Assembly: GCA_022457155.1 (NCBI GenBank) | Contig: JAJGOT010000117.1 | Span: 892,001-956,000 of the forward strand | DNA: 64,000 nt | Direction: 5' to 3' | DNA from: Cladopsammia gracilis | Lineage: Eukaryota; Cnidaria; Anthozoa; Scleractinia; Dendrophylliidae | The notes under the pieces: generated by a model | Seen by the model: the letters and a program-made list of their open reading frames with translations, nothing else | Told to the model about the DNA's origin: nothing | Database searches by the model: none | Shown: in pieces, positions 43,136 to 55,068 of the stretch | Layout: every line of letters begins with the position of its first letter | Numbering within the stretch: the stretch's first letter is position 1 | Made by a program: the position numbers and the translations under genes

Positions 43136-44590
43136 ATGTTTGTGGTACCCAGTACTCTTCAGCTTCTACTCGCCATTGTGTTGGTGTTACTGGGTTTGTG
43201 TGGTAACCTTACCATGCCTTTTATTTCCTATCGTACCACCTTAAGATGTCCTCACATAACGTTGTTGGCTGCACTTGACTTCACAGCTACACTGCTTGGT
43301 CCTGGGGTCACGCTCATGATTATTGTTGAAGGCCCATCATGGTTGGAACATAACAAGTTCCTCTGTCACAGCCTAAGCTTTTTTAGCTCCTGGCTGCAAA
43401 TCACTTCTTTTCTGGTTCTTTTCTCTCTCCCTGTGTTTTGTCAAAAAGTGAAACATAACGACTGTCGAGGTGAAAAACGTCGTGCCACGAGAAAAGAATT
43501 CGCTTTTCTTGCTGTGTGTTTTTTAACAGGGATGCTGTTGGGCATAGTTCCCCTTCTGGGATGGAGTAATTACAATGGCCTTTTCTTCTTACACTCCTGT
43601 ACTCCACCTCATCATATTCTAACCCACTCAAACTATTCTGTCTGCTATCTGGCATTTTCGCTCGTTGTCATTTTGATTAACACCTTTCTCGCCATCAAAG
43701 CGTTAAAGAAGCGTCAATTTTACCCGATGCAACTCTTTTGGGAGCGACATATGTTGGAAACAAAGATCAACGACCCCGAGATGACAACTACGGCTTCATC
43801 AGACCAATCTGGACGTTTCTCTTCCCGCAACAGCTCCTTTAAAACGAGGCGGTCCGTTTTGTCATCTGCATGCAACAGCCCCATGGCAACAAGACGGGGT
43901 TCCCAGAAATCTGTGCTACTGGAAGGAACTTTAAATGTGTTGATGGGGATTATTGCGCGCCAAAGTGAATGGACAAATGTTCAGCCAACCGAAAGCCGAA
44001 GTGAACAGAGCTCAGAACCAGAAGCGCCTCAACCTACGATACCTAATATCGTGATTTCCGGTAGCCCCCAACACTGTATCCCTCGGAATCCGTTCGTCAT
44101 TTCCTCGCGAGTCCCTTACAGATATCCGAAGAGAAAGAAGATTTTCGAGGCCCCTCGATGTCTTCCTCAGTTCCAAGCTCCCCAGCAACGGCGCTCCCTG
44201 TCGCGTCTACTCTCGCTGAGGTGTTGTGTGACTCTGTTGTGCTGGCTGCCTCTTTATATTACAGTCGCGTTACAGTTGTTTTCGGTTCACTATCCTCAAG
44301 AATTGACCCTGTTCATTCAGTGGCTGATTTTCATCCAATCTTCGATCTCTCCGATGCTTCCTTTATGTGATGGAAGCTACAGGCAAGTGTTACAGCGGAT
44401 AGCGTTTTCTTGTTTCAAGCCATGCGCACAGCCCAGTGGAAACCATGCAGATATTTCCAAGTCACGTGACGTGAATTCCCGGATTGAGGAAAGCCAGCAA
44501 GTCCGACTGAAGGAAGTGATTTCACTTGATCCGTCTGTGAAAGAAACTTTACAACTTGAGAATAATGAGATAAGAATACCGATTAATTGA
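43136..44590 (+). CDS. Orphan class A (rhodopsin-like) GPCR, single exon, 484 residues
   Basis: Seven-helix plasma-membrane receptor. TM1 8-30 with GN at 23-24; TM2 with LAALD (D48); TM3 after C77, which can pair with C155 in the second outer loop; TM4 122-143 ending PLLGW; TM5 167-187; TM6 with CWLP 369-372; TM7 about 388-410. Two hallmarks are altered: the DRY place reads FCQ (101-103) and the NPxxY place reads SPMLP (405-409). The third inner loop is very long (about 170 residues) and Ser/Arg-rich; cysteines after TM7 may be palmitoylated. An in-frame TAG 9 bases upstream of the ATG fixes the start unless a 5' exon is joined at the acceptor ending 43129. PLLGW recalls prostanoid and adenosine-type receptors, but the ligand family cannot be named. 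Confidence 0.9.
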   Translation: MFVVPSTLQLLLAIVLVLLGLCGNLTMPFISYRTTLRCPHITLLAALDFTATLLGPGVTLMIIVEGPSWLEHNKFLCHSLSFFSSWLQITSFLVLFSLPVFCQKVKHNDCRGEKRRATRKEFAFLAVCFLTGMLLGIVPLLGWSNYNGLFFLHSCTPPHHILTHSNYSVCYLAFSLVVILINTFLAIKALKKRQFYPMQLFWERHMLETKINDPEMTTTASSDQSGRFSSRNSSFKTRRSVLSSACNSPMATRRGSQKSVLLEGTLNVLMGIIARQSEWTNVQPTESRSEQSSEPEAPQPTIPNIVISGSPQHCIPRNPFVISSRVPYRYPKRKKIFEAPRCLPQFQAPQQRRSLSRLLSLRCCVTLLCWLPLYITVALQLFSVHYPQELTLFIQWLIFIQSSISPMLPLCDGSYRQVLQRIAFSCFKPCAQPSGNHADISKSRDVNSRIEESQQVRLKEVISLDPSVKETLQLENNEIRIPIN

Positions 44591-44718
44591 TTGTTATTAA
44601 GTTATATAAGCTTGCGGGAACTAAAAAAAAAAAACGCGAGAAGTGTTCAGTGCTTTTCGCAATTCTCGAGTGTTTGTTTTTAATTCCCAAGTGCTTTTTA
44701 TAACGTTTACTATTTCCT

Positions 44719-45174
44719 TTAGGCTTGGTTCCCACTAGCGACATAGCGATCATAAACATAATCATAAACATAGTCATAATCATAACGTTGTTATGATCTA
44801 GTGGGAACACATACGAGCAAACCGTCAACTTTAAATTTGACGCTCATCAAAGTTGGATGCCATCTTGGAATAACATGAACTGCAAATTACTGGAACTAGG
44901 ACGTTCATTGGCCAAAATACAATGAATGAACATACGTCATTATGATCACCACTATGAGCGCTAGATTTTACGTTCCCACTACGACATAAACATAATCACA
45001 GACATAATCATAATCATAAGAAAATGACCGATCATTTTCTTATGATTATGATTATGTCGATCCTAAGCGTCTTTATGATTATGTTTTTCGGCGTTTCCAC
45101 TACGACATAAGCGACATAACGCCCCTTATGATTATGATTATGATCGTTATGTCGCTAGTGGGAACCAAGCCTAA
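44719..45174. mobile_element. Foldback element with CATAAT hexamer arms
   Basis: Ends TTAGGCTTGGTTCCCACTAG and its complement; arms are CATAAT/CATAAA hexamers. Internal AGTGGGAACACA and CGTTCCCACTACGACATA copies near 44800 and 44970 suggest a partial second element within. Same ends as 34385-34670. Confidence 0.88.
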
Positions 45175-45205
45175 CTTGTCTCTTAAATTCGAAGTTAAAT
45201 AACGC

Positions 45206-45238
<33 letters not shown>

Positions 45239-45457
45239 CGCGCACTCATACTGCTGGTGACGTAGCCTGTGTACATTATTTAAGCAATATACCCCATATT
45301 TCTGTTGTATATCGGTTTAATAAACCACGCATAATGCTGGAAGAACATAAGAAGAGATTGTAAGTCACGAGCTGAAGGCGAGTGATTTACAAGTTTTTCG
45401 AGTTCTATTCCAACATCCCAAAGGTGTATTGCACTGCTAATCCATATAAATGTGTGG

Positions 45458-46327
45458 TATATCGTCAACTCTCTCTTAACGGACACCTCTATAAGACGGA
45501 CACCTGGTGTTCGTCCCGGCTGCCGTTTTTCAGTCATTTTACTGCATAAACTAAACTCTCTATAAGACGGACACCTTTCTAAGACGGATAACGGACAATT
45601 TGAAACTGTCAACGGACATTTGAGAAGTGCTTTTTTAGTGAAAAATACTTCAAAACGGAAATGTAGGTGCTGAATATGAACACACGAGTCCACTTTTCTA
45701 ATATTATTGTTGTTCCAGTTTGTAGGTTTTACTTATGCTTGCTTAAGGCGGGACTTAGCCTAAACGCCATTTTTTCGCCACTTGACATGGCTTTAATGGA
45801 AATATCTCGTTCACATTTCAAGCGATCCAAAAACTCTACGATCATCCCATGAATCTATGTTGCGGGGTGTTTTGTAAATTTTTGGGTATGTTTGGTAGGA
45901 AACAGTTTTTCTCAAAGGATTGGTAAAATTAAGAGAAATAAAAAATATCGAAGATTTAGTGGAGTTTTAAAATTAGAATTTGTAGTTAATAATTAATAGA
46001 CGGACACAGAGTTAGTCCACTAGCAACCTGGGGTGCTCTTGCGTGGGTATCACCTGTCTGTTGGTGTTCCCAAAATCATTTTCTTTCTCCTATGCCTTCT
46101 TTAAACCTCTTAAAATTTCATTCAAATTTAGGGTGAGTCCCGCCTTAAGTGAACGACTTTAAACAGACTTAAATCAGACGTGTATTCATTGTACATAGAT
46201 CAATTTAGCTTGATTATCTCAGAACTACTGGCGTCACGTTACCTCTACTCTCTATAAACCGGACACCTCTGAGACGGACAGTTAGGGCCGGCCCCGACAG
46301 GGTCCGTCTTAGAGAGATCTGACTGTA
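45458..46327. mobile_element. DNA transposon with GGACACCTCTATAAGACG subterminal repeats
   Basis: Left end GTCAACTCTCTCTTAACGG, right end CCGTCTTAGAGAGATCTGAC, with GACGGACACC words near both. Interrupted by 45747-46144. The last 50 bases of the window (CAGTCAAACCTCTCC, TAGACACCTCC) look like the start of another copy. Confidence 0.7.
45747..46144. mobile_element. TTAA-flanked MITE, GGCGGGACTTA family, nested
   Basis: TTAA at 45743-45746 and 46145-46148; ends GGCGGGACTTAGCC and GGTGAGTCCCGCC. Truncated relative at 11916. Confidence 0.82.
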
Positions 46328-46489
46328 TTGCATTGATATATTAACCACATTTTCCATGTGGTTTACTAGAGACTACCTCTTATATACCTATTGTTTTATT
46401 ATATAATTTGTACATGTTACATATTTTAATTGTATATACATTATTATTATTATTATTATTATTAATAATAATCTTATTTGTAAATAATT

Positions 46490-46565
46490 TTAATTTTTGT
46501 GTCCCCAATTAGTTGTGAAAACTAAATACATTGACACATTAATAAAGCTTTTATTATTATTATTA
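46490..46565 (+). repeat. SINE-type 3' tail with (ATT)n
   Basis: GTGTCCCCAATTAGTTGTG, ACATTGACACATTAATAAAG, (TTATTA)n; clearest copy of the shared tail. Confidence 0.7.
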
Positions 46566-47544
46566 ATAGCTATTGACCAATCAGAGCGCGCGCATTATCA
46601 TTATCATTATCATCATCAGTTATTGTATAAAACTCCATAAAGCACGCGCGTGACGTAATGTTCTTTACGGTTGCCTCGCCGTCAAGTTTGATTTTGCAGG
46701 GTATATACTCAGTTTCGACCTACTTGTGAAGCACCACAGTTTGATTGTAAATGATTCTTCTTTCGCAATCAGAATTAGTTGGGTCGTACACCCGTGGGGG
46801 TGGGGGTAGGGAGAAGTACTTTCGAACCTGAAACCATGTGTTGACCTTCCGTCATTTCACCCTAACCTCAATCCTTGCCGCTCCTTTTCTAACGGCTACC
46901 AACAGGGCCTTAAAAGTTCCTCCACCTGTTCTTAGTCCCGGTGTTGTTCACAGCTATAATTTTTTATTTTTTTGGCGTCATTAGCGCGCACGCATTTAGA
47001 GCGGGTTTTGCTATTAAGTATCGACATTAGTTTTGCTATTAAGTATCGACATTAACAAATTTCTATTGTTTCAATATTCAGCGGGGATTTTCTCCGTTTC
47101 TATAAGAGCTCTAGCCTTGAAAGTTGCACAGAATGATCACGTGCTCACACTCTTTCTAACGCGCATAAAATTAGCAGTTAAATTCCAAGGAACGCAGTGT
47201 TGTTTTATTTGCCAAGACAAAGTAATCAATATTTTTGCCTTCCTTTACGCGAGGAACTCAATGAACTACCATGTCAGAAATTTTCAACTAAGCTGTCGCA
47301 GGCTGGTTTTTGAGAAGTCAATACGAGTTTATATCGACGTCTCAAAAGTCAATACGAGTTTATATTGACGTCTCCGTCAAAAGCAGGCATTCTGGGAATC
47401 GTGAAACTAATGCTAGAAACCAAACGTGCTGCTAAAGTAAACCAAATTACACGACTTAATGCAAGATTTGCCACTGGGGGAAATAGAGTAATAAAGCCGT
47501 TATAAATATCGTATATAAATATCGTTAAAATATCGAAATATCGT

Positions 47545-47890
47545 GTTTTCGTGTTTATGGCCGGCTAGGAGCTTGCTTTTAGCTTGCTTTATTATCTTAG
47601 AATAGGAAGAAAAAAGTTGCCGAAAGTGATGAACGCAAAGAAATATGACCTAAAAAGACAAAATCACGACTAAAAATCTCAAAATTCCACCAGAATGGAA
47701 ACATGATTTCTTGACCGCCTGTCACGAAATCAAAATTGATGAACTGTAATCCACTTCCATCCTTGTAATCCTGCACTTTATCTCCAAACTACTGCTTCTG
47801 TTTTGCTCTATAGAATCTTTTTATCCAACTTAGCTGTATATTTGATGGAATTTGGCGATATAACATGGAAATTAAGAAAGCAAAATTTCT
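47545..47890 (+). repeat. Family I repeat copy
   Basis: GCTTGCTTTATTATCTTAG...GCCTGTCACGAAATCA also at 38.0 kb; the second half is the complement of 16620-16985. Confidence 0.75.
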
Positions 47891-48100
47891 TTATTTTATA
47901 ACTAAAGAAATTTTGAGGATCACCATTCCGTTGCCATGGAAGCACTGATGTAAACAAATCCTATATTCCCATAAAGTTCAATGTATTGTGTGTTTGCATG
48001 CAAGGTGGCTTGTCTTTTTGTGCGCTACAATTAAACAAAAGATATGGCCCATTAAAATTGAAAGGGTATGGACTTGAGAAATGGGTACGAGCCTCCTTAA

Positions 48101-48233
48101 AGGCCCACTATCACCCATTCGGCTTTGCGGTCGTTTGTTTTTGTTTTCAAATGACGAGCTCGCTCGTGATTGGCTCTTTCGGGAATTTTCGACTGCGTTA
48201 AATTCGCAATGCAGTTTGGGTGATAGTGGGCCT
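48101..48233. mobile_element. TTAA-flanked MITE, AGGCCCA family
   Basis: TTAA at 48097-48100 and 48234-48237; ends AGGCCCACTATCACCC and GGGTGATAGTGGGCCT. Confidence 0.87.
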
Positions 48234-50774
48234 TTAAATGTTCATAAAATCAGCTTCTTGATTGTGTTAATTATACACAATTCAAAAACTCATTAATAAT
48301 TCACGAACATATCAGCCTCTCACATGACGCAACTCGATCACGTGTATGAACCTTTATAACTGGTAATCTACGGTCATTGTGAAAAGCCTGGTGGCGGCTT
48401 TGATTTCAGTCACAGGGGAGTGCGGGGCTGAATGTGCAAACAATGCAATTATCGCTAAATTTTTAATGAGAATGATTTTAAAATGATCACCGTGATTTTT
48501 ATATAAAGATAGCACGTAATCTTTATCTAAAGAATACTAATATGGGTAGTAATTATTCAGGATTCTAAGTACAACAAACGGTGACTTTAATATTTTTGTT
48601 CAGTACGGTTTTACAATATTAAGTCTTTTGCCATTCTATATATTTGGAATCTTCTCAACAAAATAAACAACCAACAATTTAACAAGTGAGCCGTTATTTG
48701 AATTACACCAGCGCCCTTGTGTAAATTGCCAGGTAAGCAACTGGTTCGGAGATGCAAGCTGTTTATTTCTACTTGTCTCTGCCACTGAAAAAAAAAGTTG
48801 TCAGACGTTTTATTCACTGACCTGTCAACTTTGGTATAGCATTTTTCAGTAGATTATTTTTTCCTTAGAACTGTAAAATCCCAAAACTTTCGACAGGAGC
48901 CGGGAAGCAATGGTCATTTCCTCGAAACGTGGCACATGTGTTGTATGCTAATCAGTCAACTTGTTTTTCTTGATGCCAATTTCCTCTTTGCACAAAAGCA
49001 CAATTGTTTTAATTCCAAAAAAGTCGCAGTACGTGTATTATCAGGTGTAAAAACTTTTGGCTTTGCCACAAGTCAGTTTTTAAACCTGATAATACATTAC
49101 TGCTCGTTTTTTAAACAGTGCATAACATGTAGGATGTTTGAGAATTGTATGAAATTTACGAAGTTAGACTGCTGTTTTTAAACCACATATTAAATGCTTT
49201 TTTACCGGGCATTGGCGTGAATTACTAGCATGATAGCATGCCATGGCACAAACAGTTGTGCGGCGTTATTCATGTGTAAATCGTGCCTAAATAGTGCATG
49301 AACAGTTGTGCGTAAATCGTGCCTTGAACGTGCCTAAACTATGCCTAAACAATGCCTGAGTGTGCCTTTTGAATGTTTGCTTTTCTTTTTACTTTTAAGT
49401 AATGGCCCTAGTAAGAAGTAGGCAACCTAATGGCAGGGAATGCAGAAAGGTGTTAATTGTGATATTGTTGAAACCGTGCACCTCATTGGCTAAAACGTGA
49501 AAATCTACCATAACTTAACAAGGTAGTGCATTTATTTCTCTCTAGTTCACTCATTAATTCCCTTTTGGTGAAAACTATTCTGAGCTTTAATGCAACCTCC
49601 ACCGTGGTCAAACGTCCGAGGCGTTTTTCGTTTTATTCAGTGGGATTTTATTATATTTAATGGAAATATGGGCAAGGATCTGTATAAAAAAAAAATAGTT
49701 TGACGTTACTATCTTTTAATTTTTCCCAAAATGATGAGCATTTTTCCGTCGAAAACTGACCAAAACTCTTTGCGCCTGATCAAAATTATGTTGGCAAATG
49801 GCGCCGACAATTCTGCAGTTTACAGTTTTTAAATGCTTAGAACTTTTTCGGTAAACTTTCAAAACGTTTGGTAAATTGACAGTGTATTGGCAATATATTA
49901 AACTTTAAACAGTGAAAATGACAACCTTCACTTTTAAGTACTTTGCTGAACTTTTGCAAATTTCTGTCGTTTGACCGCGGTTAAAATGCAACCAAAATTC
50001 TATGTGGGAAACACGTAAAATTAGAAGCCTTTCTTAGGTATTCTTTTGGAGTTTCATGATTGAATGAAATGTTGTAGCACAAAAGAAACGTCACTTTAAA
50101 ATAAAGTTCCAGTACATTTTATTACTCATGCGCGAAGCGGCATGAGTTAAAATTCGCCCTCCGTTTTTCTTGCACGCAAATTTATGCAGGCATATTTTAT
50201 ATTGTGCACTTCCGGTTCATAGCTTTGCCATTAACACTTCCTGTGTAGTGACTTCCGGCTACTTTCACTTCCAGTAAAACAGCGTTACTGAAGTGTCACG
50301 ACAGCGTCCTTACATTACTATTCGCTCCAGTCCCTTACAGAGTGAGTATAAATAAGAACGGTGCATCTATTTTGGCCCAATTCAAGTAAGAATCCTTTGG
50401 TGATGGTGCTGTTTATTCCTTCGTGTTCTCACCATGTCCGACGAGCAAGCTCCCGTGGCGGAGGTAGTTCCAGATAGTTAAACGCATCTTCAGTCAGCTC
50501 AAGCGCCTCAACCAGGCCCAGGTAACCAGAACCCTTACTGGTAAAATTTTCTTTAGTATCTGTCCGGCTTTTTAGCAGCCGTTTTATCGCTTGTTCCCCC
50601 GCGGCTCCACGTGCTCGCCTGTTTTTTATCTCCTCACCCTGCTCCTTGTCCCTTATCCGTTCGCCTCGTTTCTTTCTATAGTTTTTCGCTTCCCTACAGC
50701 TTTTATGGAATTTCCACGCTTTTATATTTGGTTGTTGAGCTATTTATAGCTTTGCGTGCTTCACTTCACAACAC

Positions 50775-51345
50775 CGGGTTTGTGCAGTGCTCTCCCTCGG
50801 TTCCCTTTTAAGTTTGTACGCTTATTATGTTTGTACGTTTATTTTTTGCGTATTTTGCCTCATAAACATCGGGTTTGTGCAGTGCTTTTCCCTTGTTTCC
50901 CATTTTAGTTTGTACGCCTGTATTTGTCCAGTTTTATAGTTGTGTGCTTTGCCTCGCAAACATTGGGTTGGTGCAGTGCTTTTCCCTCGGGCCCTTAGTT
51001 TGTACGCTTGTTTGTGACGCTTTTTTATGTGTACTTTGCCTCACAAACATCGGGTTTGTGCAGTGCCTTTGAAGTTTGTACGCCTTTATTTGTCACGTTT
51101 TGCTATGCGTACTTTGCCTCGCAAATATCGGGTTTGTGCAGTGCCTGTGAAGTTTGTACGCCCTTATTTGTCACGTTTTGTTCTGCGTACTTTGCCTCAC
51201 AAACATCGGGTTTGTGTAGTGCTTTTGAAGTTTGTACGCCTTTATTTGTCACGTTCTGTTATGCGTACTTTGCCTCACAAACATCGGGTTTGTGCAGTGC
51301 TTTTGGAGTTTGTACGCCTTTATTTGTTACCGAAGTGTCACGACA
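50775..51345 (+). repeat. 78-bp tandem array, open in two frames
   Basis: CGGGTTTGTGCAGTGC starts at 51051, 51129, 51207 and 51285 (78 apart); earlier units near 50775, 50870 and 50965 are longer and more diverged. 78 is a multiple of 3, giving 26-residue repeats such as CTPLFVTFCYAYFASQTSGL in one frame. Coding use is not supported. Confidence 0.9.
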
Positions 51346-51366
51346 GCGTCTCCTACAACCTTACTG

Positions 51367-51945
51367 AGGGGAACATTGGGGGGCTCTGAACACCGCAACA
51401 CCGCAAAAAAATTACCGAACACCCCATCACCGCAAGAAAAATTGACGAAACACCGTCACCGCAATATATATTTTTGTCAAGTTACTTATAAATTAAAAAG
51501 GCTTAGGATTGGCGACCAGCAGTGTATTGAAGATTAACTAGACAGTATTGGATTGCTTTTTGTTACAAATTAAACATAATGGTACGTGTTTTTCATAAAT
51601 AAGTACGGAATATTTAAAATAACATACGGAGGGTACTTTGGGTCAAACAGGAAACGGCAACACTGCAGATGATTTAGGCTCTATTACTAGACGCTGTTTG
51701 GGGAAAATGAGCCCGCGCTTATCCCCCCTCGGGGAGGAACAAAGACCGGACTTTCATATGAGAGATCGGCGGAAATCGAGCCTACAGATAATTTCGTTCC
51801 ACCGAACACTGAGACTTTAAAGCGCAAACATCGCACACCGTAGGGTTTGAGATCACCGCAACACCGCATGTTGGGGATTTTATTCACCACAACACCGCAT
51901 AAAAAAATGGGCAACACCGCAAATCCCCAATGCCGCCCTCCTTAC
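51367..51945. mobile_element. MITE rich in ACACCGCAA words
   Basis: Left GGGGAACATTGGGGGGCTC then AACACCGCAACACCGCA; right AACACCGCAAATCCCCAATG then CCGCCCTCC. TGCGGTGTT-type words face each other at the ends. Confidence 0.75.
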
Positions 51946-53229
51946 TTACATTACCAATGTTCACGTTAGGTATATATAAGACTTAGATGAATTACTGGCT
52001 TCATTGTGGTACAGTCTTCATTTACAAAACATTCAATAGTATTAAAAACAACGTGGTTTGCAGGAACGATGACTGAATGAAAGGAGCAACTCTTCAACAT
52101 ATCATATCAGACATCTTATCATGTTTAAAATATATTGTAAAACTTTCTTAGCGTGCGCACGAGTATAGGCTGCTTGCAGCCTCTTGTTTAAAAAACATGT
52201 CCATAAGTTAATGCATTCTCGTTAAAAAATATCATTTTTTCAGCCTTAGATTGTGAACATTATCAAGGCACACTCAGAGTGTTGCATGCAAGATTTTAAG
52301 TCATTTGCTTCAATTCCATACGGCTTATGAGGTCCAGAAGTCTGTGTCTCCCAACCCTTATGAAGTTCTGACTGAAAATGTCATTCTGTTTTCACATGTG
52401 AAGTCTCATTGGTGACAAACACAGACTTCCCCGGCCAGTGGTTTCATGCACATACTCAATCTGCGTTCTGGTAGTTTTTACGTTATTTTGTTTTATTCTC
52501 ATCGTTTCAGGTCCAAAAAGCTACGTTTATGCAAATGAGCTAACAAGAAATTATGTCAAAATGTCATTTTCCTTTCAGACCTGAATTGCGAACGGTGAAA
52601 TATACAGACTTGCCCTTTCGTTTCCGTAATCTAGACATACTCAGAGTGTACCATGCAAGATTTCAATTCAAATGTTTCTATTCCTGGCTTATGAGATCCA
52701 AAAAAGTCTGTCTCAACCCATATAATTCTACCCCAATTCCTGGCTTATGGGGTCCAAAACCCCATATGAAGGGTCTGACTGAAACCATATGTTTTCTAAT
52801 CTAAAGTCACAAAGATGTCATTGATGTGCTTTTAAATCGTCCTTTTTCAAACTCCCAGAGTCCAGTATTAGGGTGGAGCAGGGGGGGGGGGATAGCCCAG
52901 TCATGGGTAACTGAGAGTCGGACATAAAATTAAAAAAAAAAATCTGTAAAGGAAAACTTCAATTGAAAGTCCTATCATTGAAAGGAGAAACCAGTCTGTG
53001 ATTGCTTAACCTGCAAGATACAATATGTTTGGGCCTTGTGCAGCCACAAAACATAAAGCATCTAAATAAATGACGAACCCCGGTAAGCGATTGCTTGAAA
53101 ATTTCACACAACACTTTGTTGGGTTTCCCCTCCCGCCAAAATAGGAAACCCAAATTCCAAATATTTCTTCAAGAAAATCTGAGAAAGAAAAAAAGGGACA
53201 CTTTCTTAAATGGTATAGACCGCCTTATT

Positions 53230-53320
53230 GAAATGATGATGATGATAACTTTATTTCTGTGTCAAGATAAAAAAGACTAGCTGAAGGAAAAATTCCTTCT
53301 ACTAATAGGGGACACAAAAA
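53230..53320 (-). repeat. SINE-type 3' tail
   Basis: (ATG)n AACTTTATTTCTGTGTCAAG ... ACTAATAGGGGACAC; same arrangement as the other tails. Confidence 0.55.
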
Positions 53321-54698
53321 AGTGAATAAAAAATAAATGTAAGATATTTACATTATAAAAAGCTATAAAATGAGTGAGTGAAAGTTGAGTTTTAATTGCT
53401 TTCCTTCATGTTTGTATGAACAGTTTATATCACAAGCTAAGCTTTATCACAGATGTTTTGGAAATGTTTTGGAAGTGAAGAGCTTGTTACGCTTACATTA
53501 TTTATTCGTTTAATCAAAACTTGGTATTTGAGAAACAATTATTATGAAATGTGTATTGTGGCTACAGTACTTTATGTATGGGTGTAAAGCAAGCTAACAA
53601 GAAATCATGATAGATAAAAACAATCTGTCAGATTATGGGAATATTCACACATTTTGCGTGCATCTTTTGCCGCTTCTCCTTTAGGCAGAGATTTCTTGCA
53701 GATTCAGGATTTGTTGATCGCTCCCCTTTTTGTGGCTACTGGTATGTAATACCAGTAGCTACATTGTCATCGGGTTGTAAGTAAGTAAGTCCGTAAGATG
53801 TAAGACCGGAAGTAATGTAATTTATGTCAGTTTCGACCGTGGAGTTCCTGAAAAAATACTTCCACGAGTCACTTTGAAGGTTTTCCTGACCATGTGGCGA
53901 ATTTTGAATCGATCCATATTAAGCGTTTTCCCTCAGGAATCGTTAGTAAAAATATTTATCGAGCATGTAACAGCCGCCATCTTTGAGAAATGACGTCAAT
54001 TCCTTAAATAAATAATTTTACGGGTTTTGTTAACAATTTGCTTTGCCAGACCAGTGGATTGTTTCGTTGGATATATTGCGTAGTCGTACGTCGCAGGTTC
54101 GACTCCCGACCGAAACCAAACTTTTTTCCTTTTTTTGTTTTTTCCAAGACAACCTTTCTTTTTTTTCTTTTTGTCGCTAAACAAGCCTGCAGGCTGCATT
54201 ACCATCAAGCGTTTTAAAAGTGTCAATCCTGTCGATGTAAACTCGCAATGTAAAGACCTTGGGGAGCCCACTGGGCATGAGAATACGATGATGATCCGAT
54301 ATGTTGTTCGATGTTTTCCAATGTTTCTTCTTCATCATCTTCGTGAATCTTCGGCGCTTACGGCGAACGACGATAAACTTTGATGATTGTCGTCATCTAT
54401 TGGAAGTTATCGACTTTCTATTGATTAAAAACGTTGCATGCGTCTTTCCACGTCTTTGCATGCATCTTTTCACATGAAAACAGATAGCATAACTTAATAT
54501 CTTTGACTCCAAGAATTAACATTTTCCTTGTTATTACTACAAAATCTTCTTTTACACTCTGCTACGCATTCTCAAGAATGCACAATTGCATATTCTTGGT
54601 TTTCACATGACGTCATAAAAATTAAAAAACTTTGAAGTATACACCCTACAAAGCTGTTTCTAACATGGTATGTGGATACAAGTATTATTAATCTTTCA

Positions 54699-55068
54699 CA
54701 ACAAGAGGCTCCTAGCAGCCTATACTCATGCGCATGCGTAGGTAGGCTGTACCACAATGAAGGGAATGATTCTTCTAAGACTTATATATACCAAACATGA
54801 ACATTGCTAATGTAAGTAGGGTTGTAGGAGACGCTGTCGTGACACTTGAGTAACGCTCTTTTACCGGAAGTGAGAGTAGCCGGAAGTCACTAAACAGGAA
54901 GTGTAGTGGAAAAGCTATGAACCGGAAGTGTACAATTTAAAATATGCGTGCATAAATTTGCATGCAAAATCGTGACACAAAAAATAAAAATAATAATAAT
55001 AATAATAATAAAAATAACAAGAAAAACGGAGCCGAAACCTTACCTCATGCCGCTACGCGCATGAGTAA
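54699..55068 (+). mobile_element. AACAAGAGGCT family copy
   Basis: CAACAAGAGGCTCCTAGCAGCC, GACGCTGTCGTGACACTTGAG, GGAAGTGAGAGTAGCCGGAAG, ending CATGCCGCTACGCGCATGAG. Confidence 0.78.

Larger units (their letters stand above)
44591..50120. other. Intergenic region after the GPCR
   Basis: No exon seen. Holds the CATAAT foldback (44719-45174), (GATT)n at 45208-45237, a subterminal-repeat transposon at 45458-46327 with a nested MITE, a SINE tail with (ATT)n near 46.5 kb, a family I copy at 47545-47890 and a TTAA MITE at 48101-48233. From 48.3 to 50.1 kb I see nothing beyond short palindromes near 49.25 kb. Confidence 0.65.
50121..52190 (-). mobile_element. Long copy of the AACAAGAGGCT family with two internal insertions
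   Basis: Left end TTACTCATGCGCGAAGCGG, right end GCCTATACTCG/AACAAGAGGCTGCAAGCAGC read on the minus strand. GAAGTGTCACGACAGCGTC occurs at 50290 and again at 51331, bracketing about 1 kb that holds a short ATG frame (MSDEQAPVAEVVPDS) and the 78-bp array; a MITE follows at 51367-51945. Confidence 0.7.

Noticed and set aside
45280..45693. 137-codon open frame on the minus strand
   Set aside because: Lies across transposon end repeats; no similarity to a known family.
54060..54115. tRNA-like B box (CAGGTTCGACTCCCGACC)
   Set aside because: No A box at the right distance and no acceptor or anticodon stem; possibly a decayed SINE head.
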